NCBI RefSeq assembly: GCF_002906855.1 | Contig: NZ_MINI01000028.1 | Span: forward strand, 2,170,001-2,234,000 | Direction of reading: 5' to 3' | Source of the DNA: Pseudomonas putida | GTDB lineage: Bacteria; Pseudomonadota; Gammaproteobacteria; Pseudomonadales; Pseudomonadaceae | DNA length: 64,000 bases | Part shown: positions 46,871-55,219 of the stretch, piece after piece | How positions within the stretch are numbered: the first letter of the stretch is position 1 | How the letters are laid out: each line of letters opens with the position of its first letter | Translations under genes and position numbers: made by a program | Notes under the pieces: generated by a model | Databases searched by the model: none | Told to the model about the DNA's origin: nothing | Seen by the model: only the letters and a program-made list of their open reading frames with translations

Positions 46871-47722
46871 ATGAAACGTCTGTTGAGCACTCTACTGATT
46901 GTCGCCGCGCTGGCGGGCCTGCAAGGTTGCGGCCTGCGCGAACCGATGCCGGCCGAACAGGACACGGAAACCCCGACTCTGACGCCGCGGGCCTCGACCT
47001 ACTACGACCTGATCAACATGCCGCGCCCGAAAGGCCGCCTGATGGCCGTGGTGTACGGCTTCCGCGACCAGACCGGGCAGTACAAGCCGACCCCGGCCAG
47101 CTCGTTCTCCACCAGTGTCACCCAGGGCGCGGCGAGCATGCTGATGGATGCCCTGAATGCCAGCGGCTGGTTCGTGGTGCTGGAACGCGAAGGCCTGCAG
47201 AACCTGCTGACCGAACGCAAGATCATCCGTGCTTCGCAGAAGAAGCCCGACGTGCCCGAGAACATCATGAGCGAACTGCCACCGTTGCAGGCCGCCAACC
47301 TGATGCTCGAAGGCGGCATCATCGCCTACGACACCAACGTGCGCAGTGGCGGCGAGGGCGCCCGTTACCTGGGCGTCGACATCTCCCGCGAATACCGGGT
47401 CGACCAGGTCACGGTCAACCTGCGCGCGGTGGACGTGCGCACCGGGCAGGTGCTGGCCAACGTCATGACCAGCAAGACCATCTACTCGATCGGCCGCAAT
47501 GCCGGGGTGTTCAAGTTCATTGAGTTCAAGAAGCTGCTGGAAGCTGAGGTCGGCTACACCACCAACGAACCGGCGCAGCTGTGCGTGCTGTCGGCGATCG
47601 AGGCGGCGGTGGGGCATCTGCTGGCCCAGGGGATCGAGCGGCGCTTGTGGCAGGTGGCGGGGGATCCGGGGGAAGGCAAGGCCGAAGTGGACAAGTTCCT
47701 TAGCCAGAACCAGCAGCAGTGA
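46871..47722 (+). CDS. csgG: Curli secretion channel lipoprotein CsgG
   Basis: This 283-residue outer-membrane lipoprotein (E. coli CsgG: 277) has lipobox LQGCG. The mature part shows the family patterns YDLINMPRPKGRLMAVVYGF, QTGQYKPTPASSFSTSVTQG and RYLGVDISREYRVDQVTVNL. It forms the nonameric curli pore. It ends the operon; a perfect 65-base inverted repeat follows about 40 bases downstream. Confidence 0.95.
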   Translation: MKRLLSTLLIVAALAGLQGCGLREPMPAEQDTETPTLTPRASTYYDLINMPRPKGRLMAVVYGFRDQTGQYKPTPASSFSTSVTQGAASMLMDALNASGWFVVLEREGLQNLLTERKIIRASQKKPDVPENIMSELPPLQAANLMLEGGIIAYDTNVRSGGEGARYLGVDISREYRVDQVTVNLRAVDVRTGQVLANVMTSKTIYSIGRNAGVFKFIEFKKLLEAEVGYTTNEPAQLCVLSAIEAAVGHLLAQGIERRLWQVAGDPGEGKAEVDKFLSQNQQQ

Positions 47723-47762
47723 ATGGCTTGGGGGTTGGCTTGAGGTATCTGGCGCCTGTGAG

Positions 47763-47985
47763 ATCGAGCGCCGCCCGCGCGGCGCATCGCGAGCTGGCGC
47801 TCGCTCCTACGTTTGTTTCGGGCCAATAACGCCTGTGACGGGCGCGCGCGACCGCCTTGTTGGTACGGCGCGATATCGCGTCATGCGCCAAAGCGTACGC
47901 GCGCGAATCCCACAGAAATAATTGGCCCGAAACAAACGTAGGAGCGAGCGCCAGCTCGCGATGCGCCGCGCGGGCGGCGCTCGAT
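47763..47985. repeat. Perfect 65-bp inverted repeat with 93-bp spacer
   Basis: Arms 47763-47827 and 47921-47985 are identical inverted copies over 65 bases (ATCGAGCGCCGCCCGCGCGG start). The spacer is GC-rich. This is longer than the REP pairs in the window and of a different sequence class. It sits after csgG and can end transcription as a huge hairpin. It looks like a non-coding mobile repeat without its own transposase. Confidence 0.92.
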
Positions 47986-48378
47986 GTCAGCCCCACCCAA
48001 GCTTGAGAGCCATACACCACCAGCCATTTCCCCAGCATCGACCGCGTCAGCAGGTGAGGATGTGGCGGCCAGCAGGAGAAGTGTTACTGCACATGCCCTT
48101 CGCTTGAAACGCTTCCCCGACACCGGTAGTCTTGGCGCGCTGCTGTAAATCCAGCAGTCGGGTTTGGTCACCCGCAATCATCAAGGCGCACAAGCGCCCG
48201 CTCTGAGATACAGTTGGCGCTTTTTTGTGCCCGGCTGTTTCGTTTTATGGCGGCTGTGCGTGGGGCGCCTCCGTGCGCGCCGGTTTCCTTGATTCCCGGT
48301 TGACCAACCCGCGTACAGTCGCCACCCTTTCGTTTGGTCACGTTGTGTGGCGGCTCCAGTGAATCAAGGAGCGACACA
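47986..48378. other. Gene-free stretch upstream of the DUF6124 gene
   Basis: About 390 bases hold no convincing gene. A minus-strand frame (47989-48177) begins with a signal-like segment (ACAVTLLLLAATSSPADA) but runs straight into the 65-base inverted repeat, so it is either a fragment cut by the repeat or chance. The second half contains a terminator-like hairpin and then the leader of the DUF6124 gene. Confidence 0.4.
48192..48226 (+). terminator. Rho-independent terminator or attenuator in the DUF6124 leader
   Basis: AAGCGCC pairs with GGCGCTT across 17 bases and is followed by a T-run at 48220-48226. It lies 150 bases before the DUF6124 start codon. It may end a transcript from upstream or act as an attenuator in the leader. 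Confidence 0.6.
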
Positions 48379-48699
48379 ATGACAAAAGGCTTACCTGATC
48401 CTCCCGTACGCGCCACCACGGCGGCCTCCAGTTTCTCCACCTGTGAATCCAGCCATCCACCGTTGTTTGCCGTGCGCTCGGGGGTGGATTACGAAGATGC
48501 GTTGGTGCACCTGTCCACGTTGCTGAAAGGAGCGTTTGCGACCAATCTGAAGGCGCTGGAGCTGGCCAAGGGGACCTGTCGTGATCTGTTGTTGAGTAAT
48601 GACCATGGGCTGGATTCAGCCAAGGCGGTGGTGGAGGCGTTGCTGGACGGGGTTGAGCGGCAGCAGCTGGCCGGGCGGAAGACGGTGTCGGGTATCTGA
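48379..48699 (+). CDS. DUF6124 family protein
   Basis: This 106-residue protein starts at ATG 48379 behind AAGGAG. The N-terminus is Pro/Thr/Ser-rich (LPDPPVRATTAASSF). It is followed by FAVRSGVDYEDALVHLSTLL and a helical end (GLDSAKAVVEALLDGVE), the pattern of the small Pseudomonas DUF3077/DUF6124 proteins that occur in several copies per genome. The function is unknown. It stands alone between the csg region and alkB. Confidence 0.75.
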   Translation: MTKGLPDPPVRATTAASSFSTCESSHPPLFAVRSGVDYEDALVHLSTLLKGAFATNLKALELAKGTCRDLLLSNDHGLDSAKAVVEALLDGVERQQLAGRKTVSGI

Positions 48700-48720
48700 C
48701 AGTCGGCCCTGCGTACTGGG

Positions 48721-49365
48721 TCAACCTGCCTTGCGCAAGGTCAGGTTGATCCGCCGTTCCCCCATCCGCGGATGCCCCCCCGGCTTTATCGGCAACACCC
48801 CATGAAAGCGCAGCCGATCTTCGCCGCCCCACACCAGCACATCACCATGGTTCAAAGGTATCCGCTGAGTTCTGTCCGAGCGCTGCAACCCACCAAACAG
48901 AAACACCGCCGGCAGCCCCAGTGAGATCGACACGATCGGCTGGCCGAAGTCCTGCTCGTCGCGGTCCTGGTGCAGGCTCAGGCGGGTGCCGGGCAGGTAA
49001 TGGTTGACCAGACAGGCATCAGGCACGAAACCCTCGAAGCCGGCTGCCGCCGCTGCGCGACCCGCCAGTTCGAGCAGGATCTGGGGCAGGGCGGGCCAGG
49101 GCTGGCCGCTGACGGGGTCGATGGGGCTGTAGCGGTAGCCTTTGGCATCACTGACCCAACCTAGCGACCCGCAATTGGTCAACGCCACCGCCATGTTCAG
49201 GCCGCCCGGTGTTTGCATGTGCCGGAACGGCGCGGCACGCAGCACCGGGCGTAGAGCGTCGAGCAGCGGCTCGATCACGGCCAGGGCGAAGCCGGGCAGC
49301 AGCACGGTGTGGCTGGCCAGGCGTTGCGGCTGGGGGCCGAACAGGTCGAGGTCGGACTGGATCAT
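48721..49365 (-). CDS. alkB: Alpha-ketoglutarate-dependent DNA dealkylase AlkB
   Basis: This 214-residue Fe(II)/2-oxoglutarate dioxygenase repairs 1-methyladenine and 3-methylcytosine in DNA. It aligns well with E. coli AlkB (216): FRHMQTPGGLNMAVALTNCG, YSPIDPVSGQPWPALP, the iron ligands in LHQDRDE and the later His in RFHGVLPIKPG, and the 2-oxoglutarate-binding Arg near the end (RRINLTLRKAG). Start 49365 matches the E. coli N-terminus best; ATG 49398 is an alternative. It is convergent with the DUF6124 gene. Confidence 0.92.
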   Translation of the reverse strand: MIQSDLDLFGPQPQRLASHTVLLPGFALAVIEPLLDALRPVLRAAPFRHMQTPGGLNMAVALTNCGSLGWVSDAKGYRYSPIDPVSGQPWPALPQILLELAGRAAAAAGFEGFVPDACLVNHYLPGTRLSLHQDRDEQDFGQPIVSISLGLPAVFLFGGLQRSDRTQRIPLNHGDVLVWGGEDRLRFHGVLPIKPGGHPRMGERRINLTLRKAG

Positions 49366-49458
49366 GGTGCGACGGCGTGATGTGAGGATGTCAGGCATTG
49401 TAAGGCAAACACGGCCCCACAGGGATTGCATCAGGCGTGAGGGGCTATACAGAGGCAG

Positions 49459-49502
49459 AAAAAAAGGAACCGCGACGCCAGGGAGAGGAGACGCCGCGGT
49501 TC
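49459..49502 (-). terminator. Rho-independent terminator of the curli-subunit operon
   Basis: On the minus strand GAACCGCG pairs with CGCGGTTC around an imperfect inner stem and a T-run (49459-49465) follows. It lies 15 bases after the csgA stop and so closes that operon. Confidence 0.85.
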
Positions 49503-49516
49503 AAGGGGGGAGCTGG

Positions 49517-50962
49517 TCAGCGTTGGGTAGCGGTGGCTGTGTTGCCGTTGCCCATCTGGCTGATGGTGGCGCTCTGGTAGGCGCCGCTCTGGTTGACGAT
49601 GGCCGCGTTGTTGTTGCCGCCCTGGGTCACGTAGGCGACGTTGGCGCTGTCAGCCTGCTTGATGGTGGCGCTGTTGCCACTGCCATACAGTTGGTTGGTA
49701 TAGCTCTGGTTGGCATAGCCGGACTGGTCCAGGTTGATGCTGTTGCCACTGCCGGTGGACGAGCCGAAGGCGTAGTTGTCGGTGCCGCGCTGGTCGGCGA
49801 TGAGGCTGTTGTCGCTTCCGTTCTGCTCGAAGTACAGCTCGTTGTAGCTGTCGGCCTGCTTGGTCTCCATGGTGTTGCCGGTGCCTTTCTGGCTCAGCGT
49901 GGCCAGTTGGTACTCGCCGTTCTGGGTCAGGTTGGCGCTGTTGCTGGTGCCGTTCTGGTTGATGTTGGCGGTTTGGTTCTTGCCGAACTGGCCGCCCATC
50001 TTGTCGCCTTTCCAGTTGCTGGCCAGGACCTTGTTGCCGGTGCCCTTGCTGTTGACGGTCAGGCTCTGGTTGTCACCGGTCTGGTAGGTGAAGCTGCTGT
50101 TGCTCTTGCCGCCTTGGGAGACGGTGGTGTTCGAGTTGTTGGTCTCGAACTGATCCGACCAGCTGGCGTTGGACTGGCCCTGTTGATACAGGTTGGCGAC
50201 GTTGTCCTTGCCGAAGCTCTGGTCGATGTAGCCTTCGTTGGTCTGGCCGGTCTGGTTGACCGTGGCGCGGGCGCCGGTCTGGGTGTCCTGCCAGACCTCC
50301 ACCGAGTGGCCAGTGCCGTACTGGTCGATGTTGATGGTGCCACCGTTGCCGTCGCGCTGGTCGCCGTAGGCGAAGTTCTGCTTGCCTTGCTGGTAGATCT
50401 GCACATAGCCATCGTTGTGCAGGATGTGCTCGGAGGTCGCGTAGTTGTCCTGGCCATCCTGGGTGATGTTGGCGCGGTTGTTACTGCCGCCGAACAGCTG
50501 CTCGACGAAGGCTTCGTTGCGCTGGCCGCTCTGGGTGGTGGTGACCTGGCTGCCGGTCTGGGTGTCCTGCCACACGGTCGAGCGGTTTTCGCTGCCTTGC
50601 TGGTTCTGCAGCGACTGGTTGTTCTCGCCCACCGACTGGCTGGCGAAGGCGTCGTTGTAGGAGCCAGCGGCCTGCTGGGTGATCTGGCTGCCATTTTCGA
50701 ACAGCTGCTCGCCGTAGCCGGCGTTGTACGAACCACTGGCGGTCTGGTTGATGGTGCTGGTGCTGTTTTCCTGCACCGCCAGGTGGTTGTGGCCCTTGCC
50801 GGTCTGCGTCTGGGTGGCCGCGGCGAACGGCGCAACCGTCTGCTGCACCTCGGCGATGTTCTGGTTGCCGGTCTGCGACTGGTTCGAGGTGCTGTCGTCA
50901 GCCATGACCTGGCCGGCCAGGGCCAGGACGATAGCGGCGCTTAGGGGAGCGAGCTTGAACAT
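49517..50962 (-). CDS. csgA: Curli major subunit CsgA, expanded
   Basis: This 481-residue secreted amyloid subunit has a signal peptide to ADD (LSAAIVLALAGQVMA). Nearly the whole mature chain is then built of curlin-type repeats about 22-23 residues long with Gln/Asn/Ser/Thr steps, such as QTGNQN, QNGTSNSANLTQNG and QMGNGNTATATQ. There are roughly 20 units, compared with five in the 151-residue E. coli CsgA. Start 50962 has GGAGG at good spacing; the longer frame is upstream sequence. It is the last gene after csgB, and is exported by the CsgG pore encoded on the other strand. Confidence 0.87.
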   Translation of the reverse strand: MFKLAPLSAAIVLALAGQVMADDSTSNQSQTGNQNIAEVQQTVAPFAAATQTQTGKGHNHLAVQENSTSTINQTASGSYNAGYGEQLFENGSQITQQAAGSYNDAFASQSVGENNQSLQNQQGSENRSTVWQDTQTGSQVTTTQSGQRNEAFVEQLFGGSNNRANITQDGQDNYATSEHILHNDGYVQIYQQGKQNFAYGDQRDGNGGTINIDQYGTGHSVEVWQDTQTGARATVNQTGQTNEGYIDQSFGKDNVANLYQQGQSNASWSDQFETNNSNTTVSQGGKSNSSFTYQTGDNQSLTVNSKGTGNKVLASNWKGDKMGGQFGKNQTANINQNGTSNSANLTQNGEYQLATLSQKGTGNTMETKQADSYNELYFEQNGSDNSLIADQRGTDNYAFGSSTGSGNSINLDQSGYANQSYTNQLYGSGNSATIKQADSANVAYVTQGGNNNAAIVNQSGAYQSATISQMGNGNTATATQR

Positions 50963-50978
50963 GGTGGTGCCTCCAGGT

Positions 50979-51449
50979 CTATCGGTATTGGGTGATCTGA
51001 ACACGCTGGCCATTGCCGGCTTGGGTCACTGAGCTGCTCAGGCCTGTGCCGGCCTGCTCGATACTGGCGCTGTTGTTGTTGCCGATCTGATCGATGCTGG
51101 CGCTGTTGCTGGTGCCGCTCTGACGGATCGCAGCGCTGTTGCCATATCCCTGTTGGCTGATGTTGGCCATCAGGTCACTGCCTTCCTGCAGGATGTACGC
51201 CTCTTGCGCGCCCCCGGCCTGGACGATGCGGCCCAGCAGGGCCTGGCCGTGCTGGTCGAGGGCGGCGCGGTTGCCGTTGCCTTGCTGCTCGATCACCGCC
51301 GCCTGGCCGGCACCGACCGGCAGCAGGCGGATGATCACCGGTTCACCGAGGTCGCTGCCGGGTGCAAGGTCGGCGTTGTCCATCAGGTCATCGGCCCCGG
51401 CCTGGCCCGCCAGGGCCAGGCTCAGCAGCAGTGGATACAGGCGCTTCAT
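50979..51449 (-). CDS. csgB: Curli nucleator CsgB-like protein
   Basis: This 156-residue protein has signal peptide LLLSLALAGQAGA and curlin repeats: AVIEQQGNGNRAALDQHG, ANISQQGYGNSAAIRQSG, ASIDQIGNNNSASIEQAG. The C-terminus is basic (RVQITQYR), as for CsgB, which stays on the cell surface and seeds CsgA polymerisation. It lies 16 bases before csgA. Length and repeat number are those of CsgB. Confidence 0.87.
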   Translation of the reverse strand: MKRLYPLLLSLALAGQAGADDLMDNADLAPGSDLGEPVIIRLLPVGAGQAAVIEQQGNGNRAALDQHGQALLGRIVQAGGAQEAYILQEGSDLMANISQQGYGNSAAIRQSGTSNSASIDQIGNNNSASIEQAGTGLSSSVTQAGNGQRVQITQYR

Positions 51450-51464
51450 GGTATTCTCCTGGCC

Positions 51465-53699
51465 TTACTGCACAGTCACGTTGACAGTGCGGGTACTGCC
51501 CTGGCTGCTCGTCACGGTGGCGGTCGGTGCCGCAGTCGGGACGATCGTGGTGCTGTTGCTCACCGTCAGGCGCCAGCGGCCGGTCACCGGTACCGTGGTG
51601 GTGCCGAGGGTCTGCACACCGGTGGTGGTGGTGACCCGCACGGTGATGGTGTTGCCGGTGGTCACCGACGAGGTGCCGCTGACGTCCCAGTTGTACCGGT
51701 TGTTCGAGCGGGCCAGGACGGTGGCTGCGGTGACCGTGAAGGTCTCGCCGGCTGCAGGCCGTGGCTGCACGTTGACCGTGACGGTGGCTGGCGCGGAGAC
51801 CGCACCCAGGGAGTCACGCGCCTGGTAGGTGAAGGTAGTGGTGAACGCCGTCGTCACCGTGGCCGGAGGGGTGTAGCTGACCGTGGTGCCATCAGTGCTC
51901 ACGGTGCCGCGACCGGCTGCTGGCTGGGTCAGGTTGACCACGTTCAGCGGCACGTTGCCTTCCGGATCGGTGTCGTTGGCCAATACATTGATGGTCAGCG
52001 GGGCGGCCAAGGTTGTCACGGTTTCCGGGTTGGCGGTCGGTGCCTGGTTGGGCGCGACGTTGACGGTCACGGTGGCCGGTTCCGACTTCAGGCCCTTGGC
52101 GTCCATCGCCCGGTAGGTGAAGGTCGCCACCACCGGCTGCGTGGCACCTGGTGGTGGGGTGTAGGTCACCGAGGTGCTGCCGTTGAGCGCCACGCCACCC
52201 AGGCCGGTACCGGGTTGAGTGAGGTCGGTAATGCTTAGTGGCACGTTGCCGTCCGGGTCGCTGTCGTTGAGCAGCAGGTTTATCGTCAGCGGCACCCCGA
52301 TGCTGGTGCTGCCGACATCGGCCTGGGCCAGCGGTGGCTGGTTGGCCGCTTCGACCGGTGCGGTGCCGACCACCACCACGGGTTCGACATCGACACCGCC
52401 ATGGCTCGACTTGATGGTGACGGTGGCCGGAGGCTGGGTCAGGTCATTGATGGTGAGGGTCTGCAGCGTGCCGGACTTGGACAGGCGGCCGTAGCCCTGG
52501 GCGACCATGTCCGGGATCACCACTCCATCGCTGGAGCGCGCCTCGATCGTCAGTCGTTTGTTGGCCCACTCGTAGCGCGCGGTGCTGACTTTGACCACAT
52601 CGGAAAGCTTGCTCGAAATGGCGGTCGGCTGGGTGTTGATGTCGCTGCTGCTGGCGGTCACCACGACTACCGGCGGCGGCGCCAGCTGGCTCAGTTGCTG
52701 GCTGAAGAACAGCCCGTTGTTGTCCGACGTCATGCTGAACTGGCAGGGCGAGGGCGGGGTACCGACCAGCGCCAGGCCACTGCGCAAGCAGACGCTGGCG
52801 GTGTTCGGCGCCTTGGCGAATACCTCCACCCGGGTGCCACTGCCATTGCGCGAGTAGGTGGCCCGCTCCAGCGAGGCTGGCAGCTGCGGACGTTGGTCGA
52901 GCACTTTGCCGGAAACCGTGAACAGGCTGGTTTCGATGCGCCCGGGCGGGCCGTCGATGCGGATGAAATTGGTGCCGAAGGGGCTGCCCTTGATCGCTTC
53001 CGGCCGGTTGGGGTCGCCGATGAAGGTGTCGGTGGTGCCGGTCTCCGGGTTGACTGCGGTATAGGGTGCGCCGAAGCCTTGGATGAACGGGCCGATCGCA
53101 CCATTGAGCGCACCGGTGAAGTTGCCCGGGGCGCCGATGCCGATGTCACGGGTGATGTTGATCGCCCGGCGACCGGGTGTGGTGACGTTGACCGTCTCCA
53201 CGCCGTAGGGGTGGGTGATGGTGTAGGTACCCGCAGTGGGTACCGAGACGCGCAGACGGATGCGGGCAAAGCTCTGCTGGTCACCATCGACCGGGTTGCC
53301 ACCAGCGAATGCCGCTTCTATGCCCGCCACATAGGCGTCGAGCTCATAGCCGCTGTTGCCAACGGCAGGAATACTGGTTTCCGCCAGGAACCAGAACATC
53401 TCCGATGGCCAGTTGTCAGGGAACACCAAGGGCAGGGTATCGTCGAAGACGCCCGGCTCTGGCAGCAGGGTGCACATGTAGGCCGGTGCACCGGGTGCGC
53501 CAGCGACCAGGGTGCTGACGGCGTGTGAGCGGCACAATTCCAGTGACAGGCCGTTAGTGTCCTTGTACCACAACGGGAAACCGCCGGTGGCGAAGGTATA
53601 GGGGCCCGGGTCGACATCGGACAGGGTAGCCCAGGCCGCACTGCTGAGGGTGAGGGAGAAACCGGCGGCCAACAGCGCACGGCGTTGCCAAGTGTTCAT
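51465..53699 (-). CDS. Secreted repeat protein of the curli operon, Ig/cadherin-like tail
   Basis: This 744-residue protein starts at ATG 53699 behind a full AAGGAGGT; the longer frame is rejected. It has a signal peptide and an N-terminal ~430-residue region homologous to the next protein upstream (DPGPYTFATGGFPLWYKDT, CTLLPEPGVFDDTLPLVFP, GRRAINITRDIGIGAPGNF). From about residue 440 two or more ~95-residue bacterial Ig/cadherin-like modules follow (LNDSDPDGNVPLSITDLTQP and LANDTDPEGNVPLNVVNLTQ). The calcium-type D-x-D-G/E-x pattern and location between csgB and a related gene suggest a surface adhesin or fibre accessory. The N-terminal domain has no function known to me. Confidence 0.7.
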   Translation of the reverse strand: MNTWQRRALLAAGFSLTLSSAAWATLSDVDPGPYTFATGGFPLWYKDTNGLSLELCRSHAVSTLVAGAPGAPAYMCTLLPEPGVFDDTLPLVFPDNWPSEMFWFLAETSIPAVGNSGYELDAYVAGIEAAFAGGNPVDGDQQSFARIRLRVSVPTAGTYTITHPYGVETVNVTTPGRRAINITRDIGIGAPGNFTGALNGAIGPFIQGFGAPYTAVNPETGTTDTFIGDPNRPEAIKGSPFGTNFIRIDGPPGRIETSLFTVSGKVLDQRPQLPASLERATYSRNGSGTRVEVFAKAPNTASVCLRSGLALVGTPPSPCQFSMTSDNNGLFFSQQLSQLAPPPVVVVTASSSDINTQPTAISSKLSDVVKVSTARYEWANKRLTIEARSSDGVVIPDMVAQGYGRLSKSGTLQTLTINDLTQPPATVTIKSSHGGVDVEPVVVVGTAPVEAANQPPLAQADVGSTSIGVPLTINLLLNDSDPDGNVPLSITDLTQPGTGLGGVALNGSTSVTYTPPPGATQPVVATFTYRAMDAKGLKSEPATVTVNVAPNQAPTANPETVTTLAAPLTINVLANDTDPEGNVPLNVVNLTQPAAGRGTVSTDGTTVSYTPPATVTTAFTTTFTYQARDSLGAVSAPATVTVNVQPRPAAGETFTVTAATVLARSNNRYNWDVSGTSSVTTGNTITVRVTTTTGVQTLGTTTVPVTGRWRLTVSNSTTIVPTAAPTATVTSSQGSTRTVNVTVQ

Positions 53700-53731
53700 G
53701 CTACCTCCTTGAAGGCGGAGCCTTTGTCTGT

Positions 53732-55060
53732 TCATGGCACCAGCACCACGTCTTCGATGTCGCTGCCGCCGTTGGCACTGGAGACCTGCACCTTGGCCGG
53801 CGGAACGGGTGACAAGTTGGCGGTCAGGCTTTTCTGCGCGCCGTCGCCTGTGAAGTTGCCAATGAAGGTGCCGTTGCCGGTGCGGGCAGTCATTGCTGGC
53901 GGGCTGGTTTCGTCACTGCTGGTGGCGATCACGCTCAGGGTGGCGTTGGCCAGGCTGTATTCGGCTTTGGTGATGGTGACCAGGTCGGTGAGCGGCATGT
54001 CGGCGGTGGTCACGCTGCTGGTGGGGATCGCCACGCTGTTGTCGGCGCTGACCAGCATGCTGGTCGGCAGTGCCGGGTTGAGCGCCGATTGGGCATACCA
54101 GGTACCGGTGCCATTGGCTTCGGTCAGTGGCAGGTTAGGGGTCTGGCTGGTCAGGGTGGCGCTGCCTGGCGGTGGCGGGGCCAGCACGAACACGTCCTGC
54201 TGGGCACGCAGGTCGCCGTTCTCGGTGTGCCGCGAATAGGTACTGCGCAATGGGATCAACGGGGTGGGCCGGACGACTTCGGAAAGCTTGCCGGAAACAG
54301 CGAACAGGTCGGTCCGCAGGTCGATGCCGTTGGGGCCTTCGATCCGCACGAAGTTGGTGTTGAACGGGCTGCCGGTGACGCGCTCGTTGAGGTTGGGGTC
54401 GCCAATGAATTTCTCGCTGCCTTCGGTGTAGGGGCCGTTGATGCTACGCAGGAACGGCCCGATATCGCCCTTCAAGGCGCCGGTATAAGTGCCAGCGGAG
54501 CCGATGCCGATGTCGCGGGTCATGTTGATCGCCCGGCGCCCGGCGGCGGGTACATCGAACACTTCGACGCCGTAGGGGTGGGTGATCACGTAGGTGCCGG
54601 CCACGGGAACGTCGACCCGGATCCGCACGCGGGCGAAGCTGATCTGGTCGTTTTCTGCCGGATCGCCACCGCCGAACGCGGCTTCGAGTGCGCTCACGTA
54701 GATCAGGTTGACCCCCCGGGCGACGTCGTTGATGGCAGCGTCGGCGGTGAACCAGAAGGATTCATCTGGCCAGTTGGTCGGGAAGACCAACGGCTTGGTG
54801 TCATCGAAGATGCCGGGCGCCGGCAACAGGGTGCACATGTACGACGGTGCGCCAGGGGCCCCGGCAACCCGTGAACTGACGGCCTTGGACAGGCACAGAT
54901 CGAGGGTGCGGCCATGGGTGTCCTGGTACCAGGCGGCGTAGTGGCCGTTTTCAGGTGTGTAGGGCCCAGTGTCGACGGCATACAGCGCTGCCTGCGCCGG
55001 GAGCTGGAACAGGCCGGCGACGATCGCCACTGCCAGCATGTTGGGTATCGGTCGGAGCAT
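53732..55060 (-). CDS. Secreted protein, short paralogue, first gene of the curli operon
   Basis: This 442-residue protein has a signal peptide (MLAVAIVAGLFQLPAQA). Its mature region is homologous to the first ~430 residues of the next gene (DTGPYTPENGHYAAWYQDT, CTLLPAPGIFDDTKPLVFP, GRRAINMTRDIGIGSAGTY) but lacks the Ig-like tail. Two Cys are conserved between the paralogues. Start 55060 has GGAGGA upstream. It directly follows the sigma-54 promoter. No known domain is recognised; an exported curli-associated role is inferred from the operon. Confidence 0.7.
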   Translation of the reverse strand: MLRPIPNMLAVAIVAGLFQLPAQAALYAVDTGPYTPENGHYAAWYQDTHGRTLDLCLSKAVSSRVAGAPGAPSYMCTLLPAPGIFDDTKPLVFPTNWPDESFWFTADAAINDVARGVNLIYVSALEAAFGGGDPAENDQISFARVRIRVDVPVAGTYVITHPYGVEVFDVPAAGRRAINMTRDIGIGSAGTYTGALKGDIGPFLRSINGPYTEGSEKFIGDPNLNERVTGSPFNTNFVRIEGPNGIDLRTDLFAVSGKLSEVVRPTPLIPLRSTYSRHTENGDLRAQQDVFVLAPPPPGSATLTSQTPNLPLTEANGTGTWYAQSALNPALPTSMLVSADNSVAIPTSSVTTADMPLTDLVTITKAEYSLANATLSVIATSSDETSPPAMTARTGNGTFIGNFTGDGAQKSLTANLSPVPPAKVQVSSANGGSDIEDVVLVP

Positions 55061-55116
55061 GAGTCGGTTCCTCCTGCTAACGGGCCCATGGACTTGGGGC
55101 GTCTGGGAGGGCTAGC

Positions 55117-55132
55117 GCAACAGCCGTGCCAA
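55117..55132 (-). promoter_or_regulatory. Sigma-54 promoter of the curli-subunit operon
   Basis: Read on the minus strand, TTGGCACGGCTGTTGC fits the sigma-54 consensus with GG-N10-GC spacing (GG at 55130-55129, GC at 55118-55117). It stands 57 bases before the ATG of the first gene. Confidence 0.88.
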
Positions 55133-55219
55133 TTTTTTCATAAATGGCTGGAGGGCTTGTGGGACATGGGTTTCAGAGCGGTGGATGAATTTTTGGCAGG
55201 GTTTTTGATGGGCGGTGTT

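Noticed and set aside
47989..48177. Small minus-strand gene with a signal-like N-terminus
   Set aside because: It has no usable Shine-Dalgarno sequence, no family match, and its frame continues into the 65-bp inverted repeat.
49142..50944. A 600-codon plus-strand hydrophobic frame opposite csgA
   Set aside because: It mirrors the curlin repeats in antisense and starts inside alkB; the CsgA reading has signal peptide, repeats, Shine-Dalgarno sequence and terminator.
55193..55210. TTGGCAGGGTTTTTGA as a sigma-54 promoter for the AcoR-type gene
   Set aside because: The -12 element reads GA instead of GC and the -24 block is incomplete; such activators are usually not sigma-54 dependent themselves.
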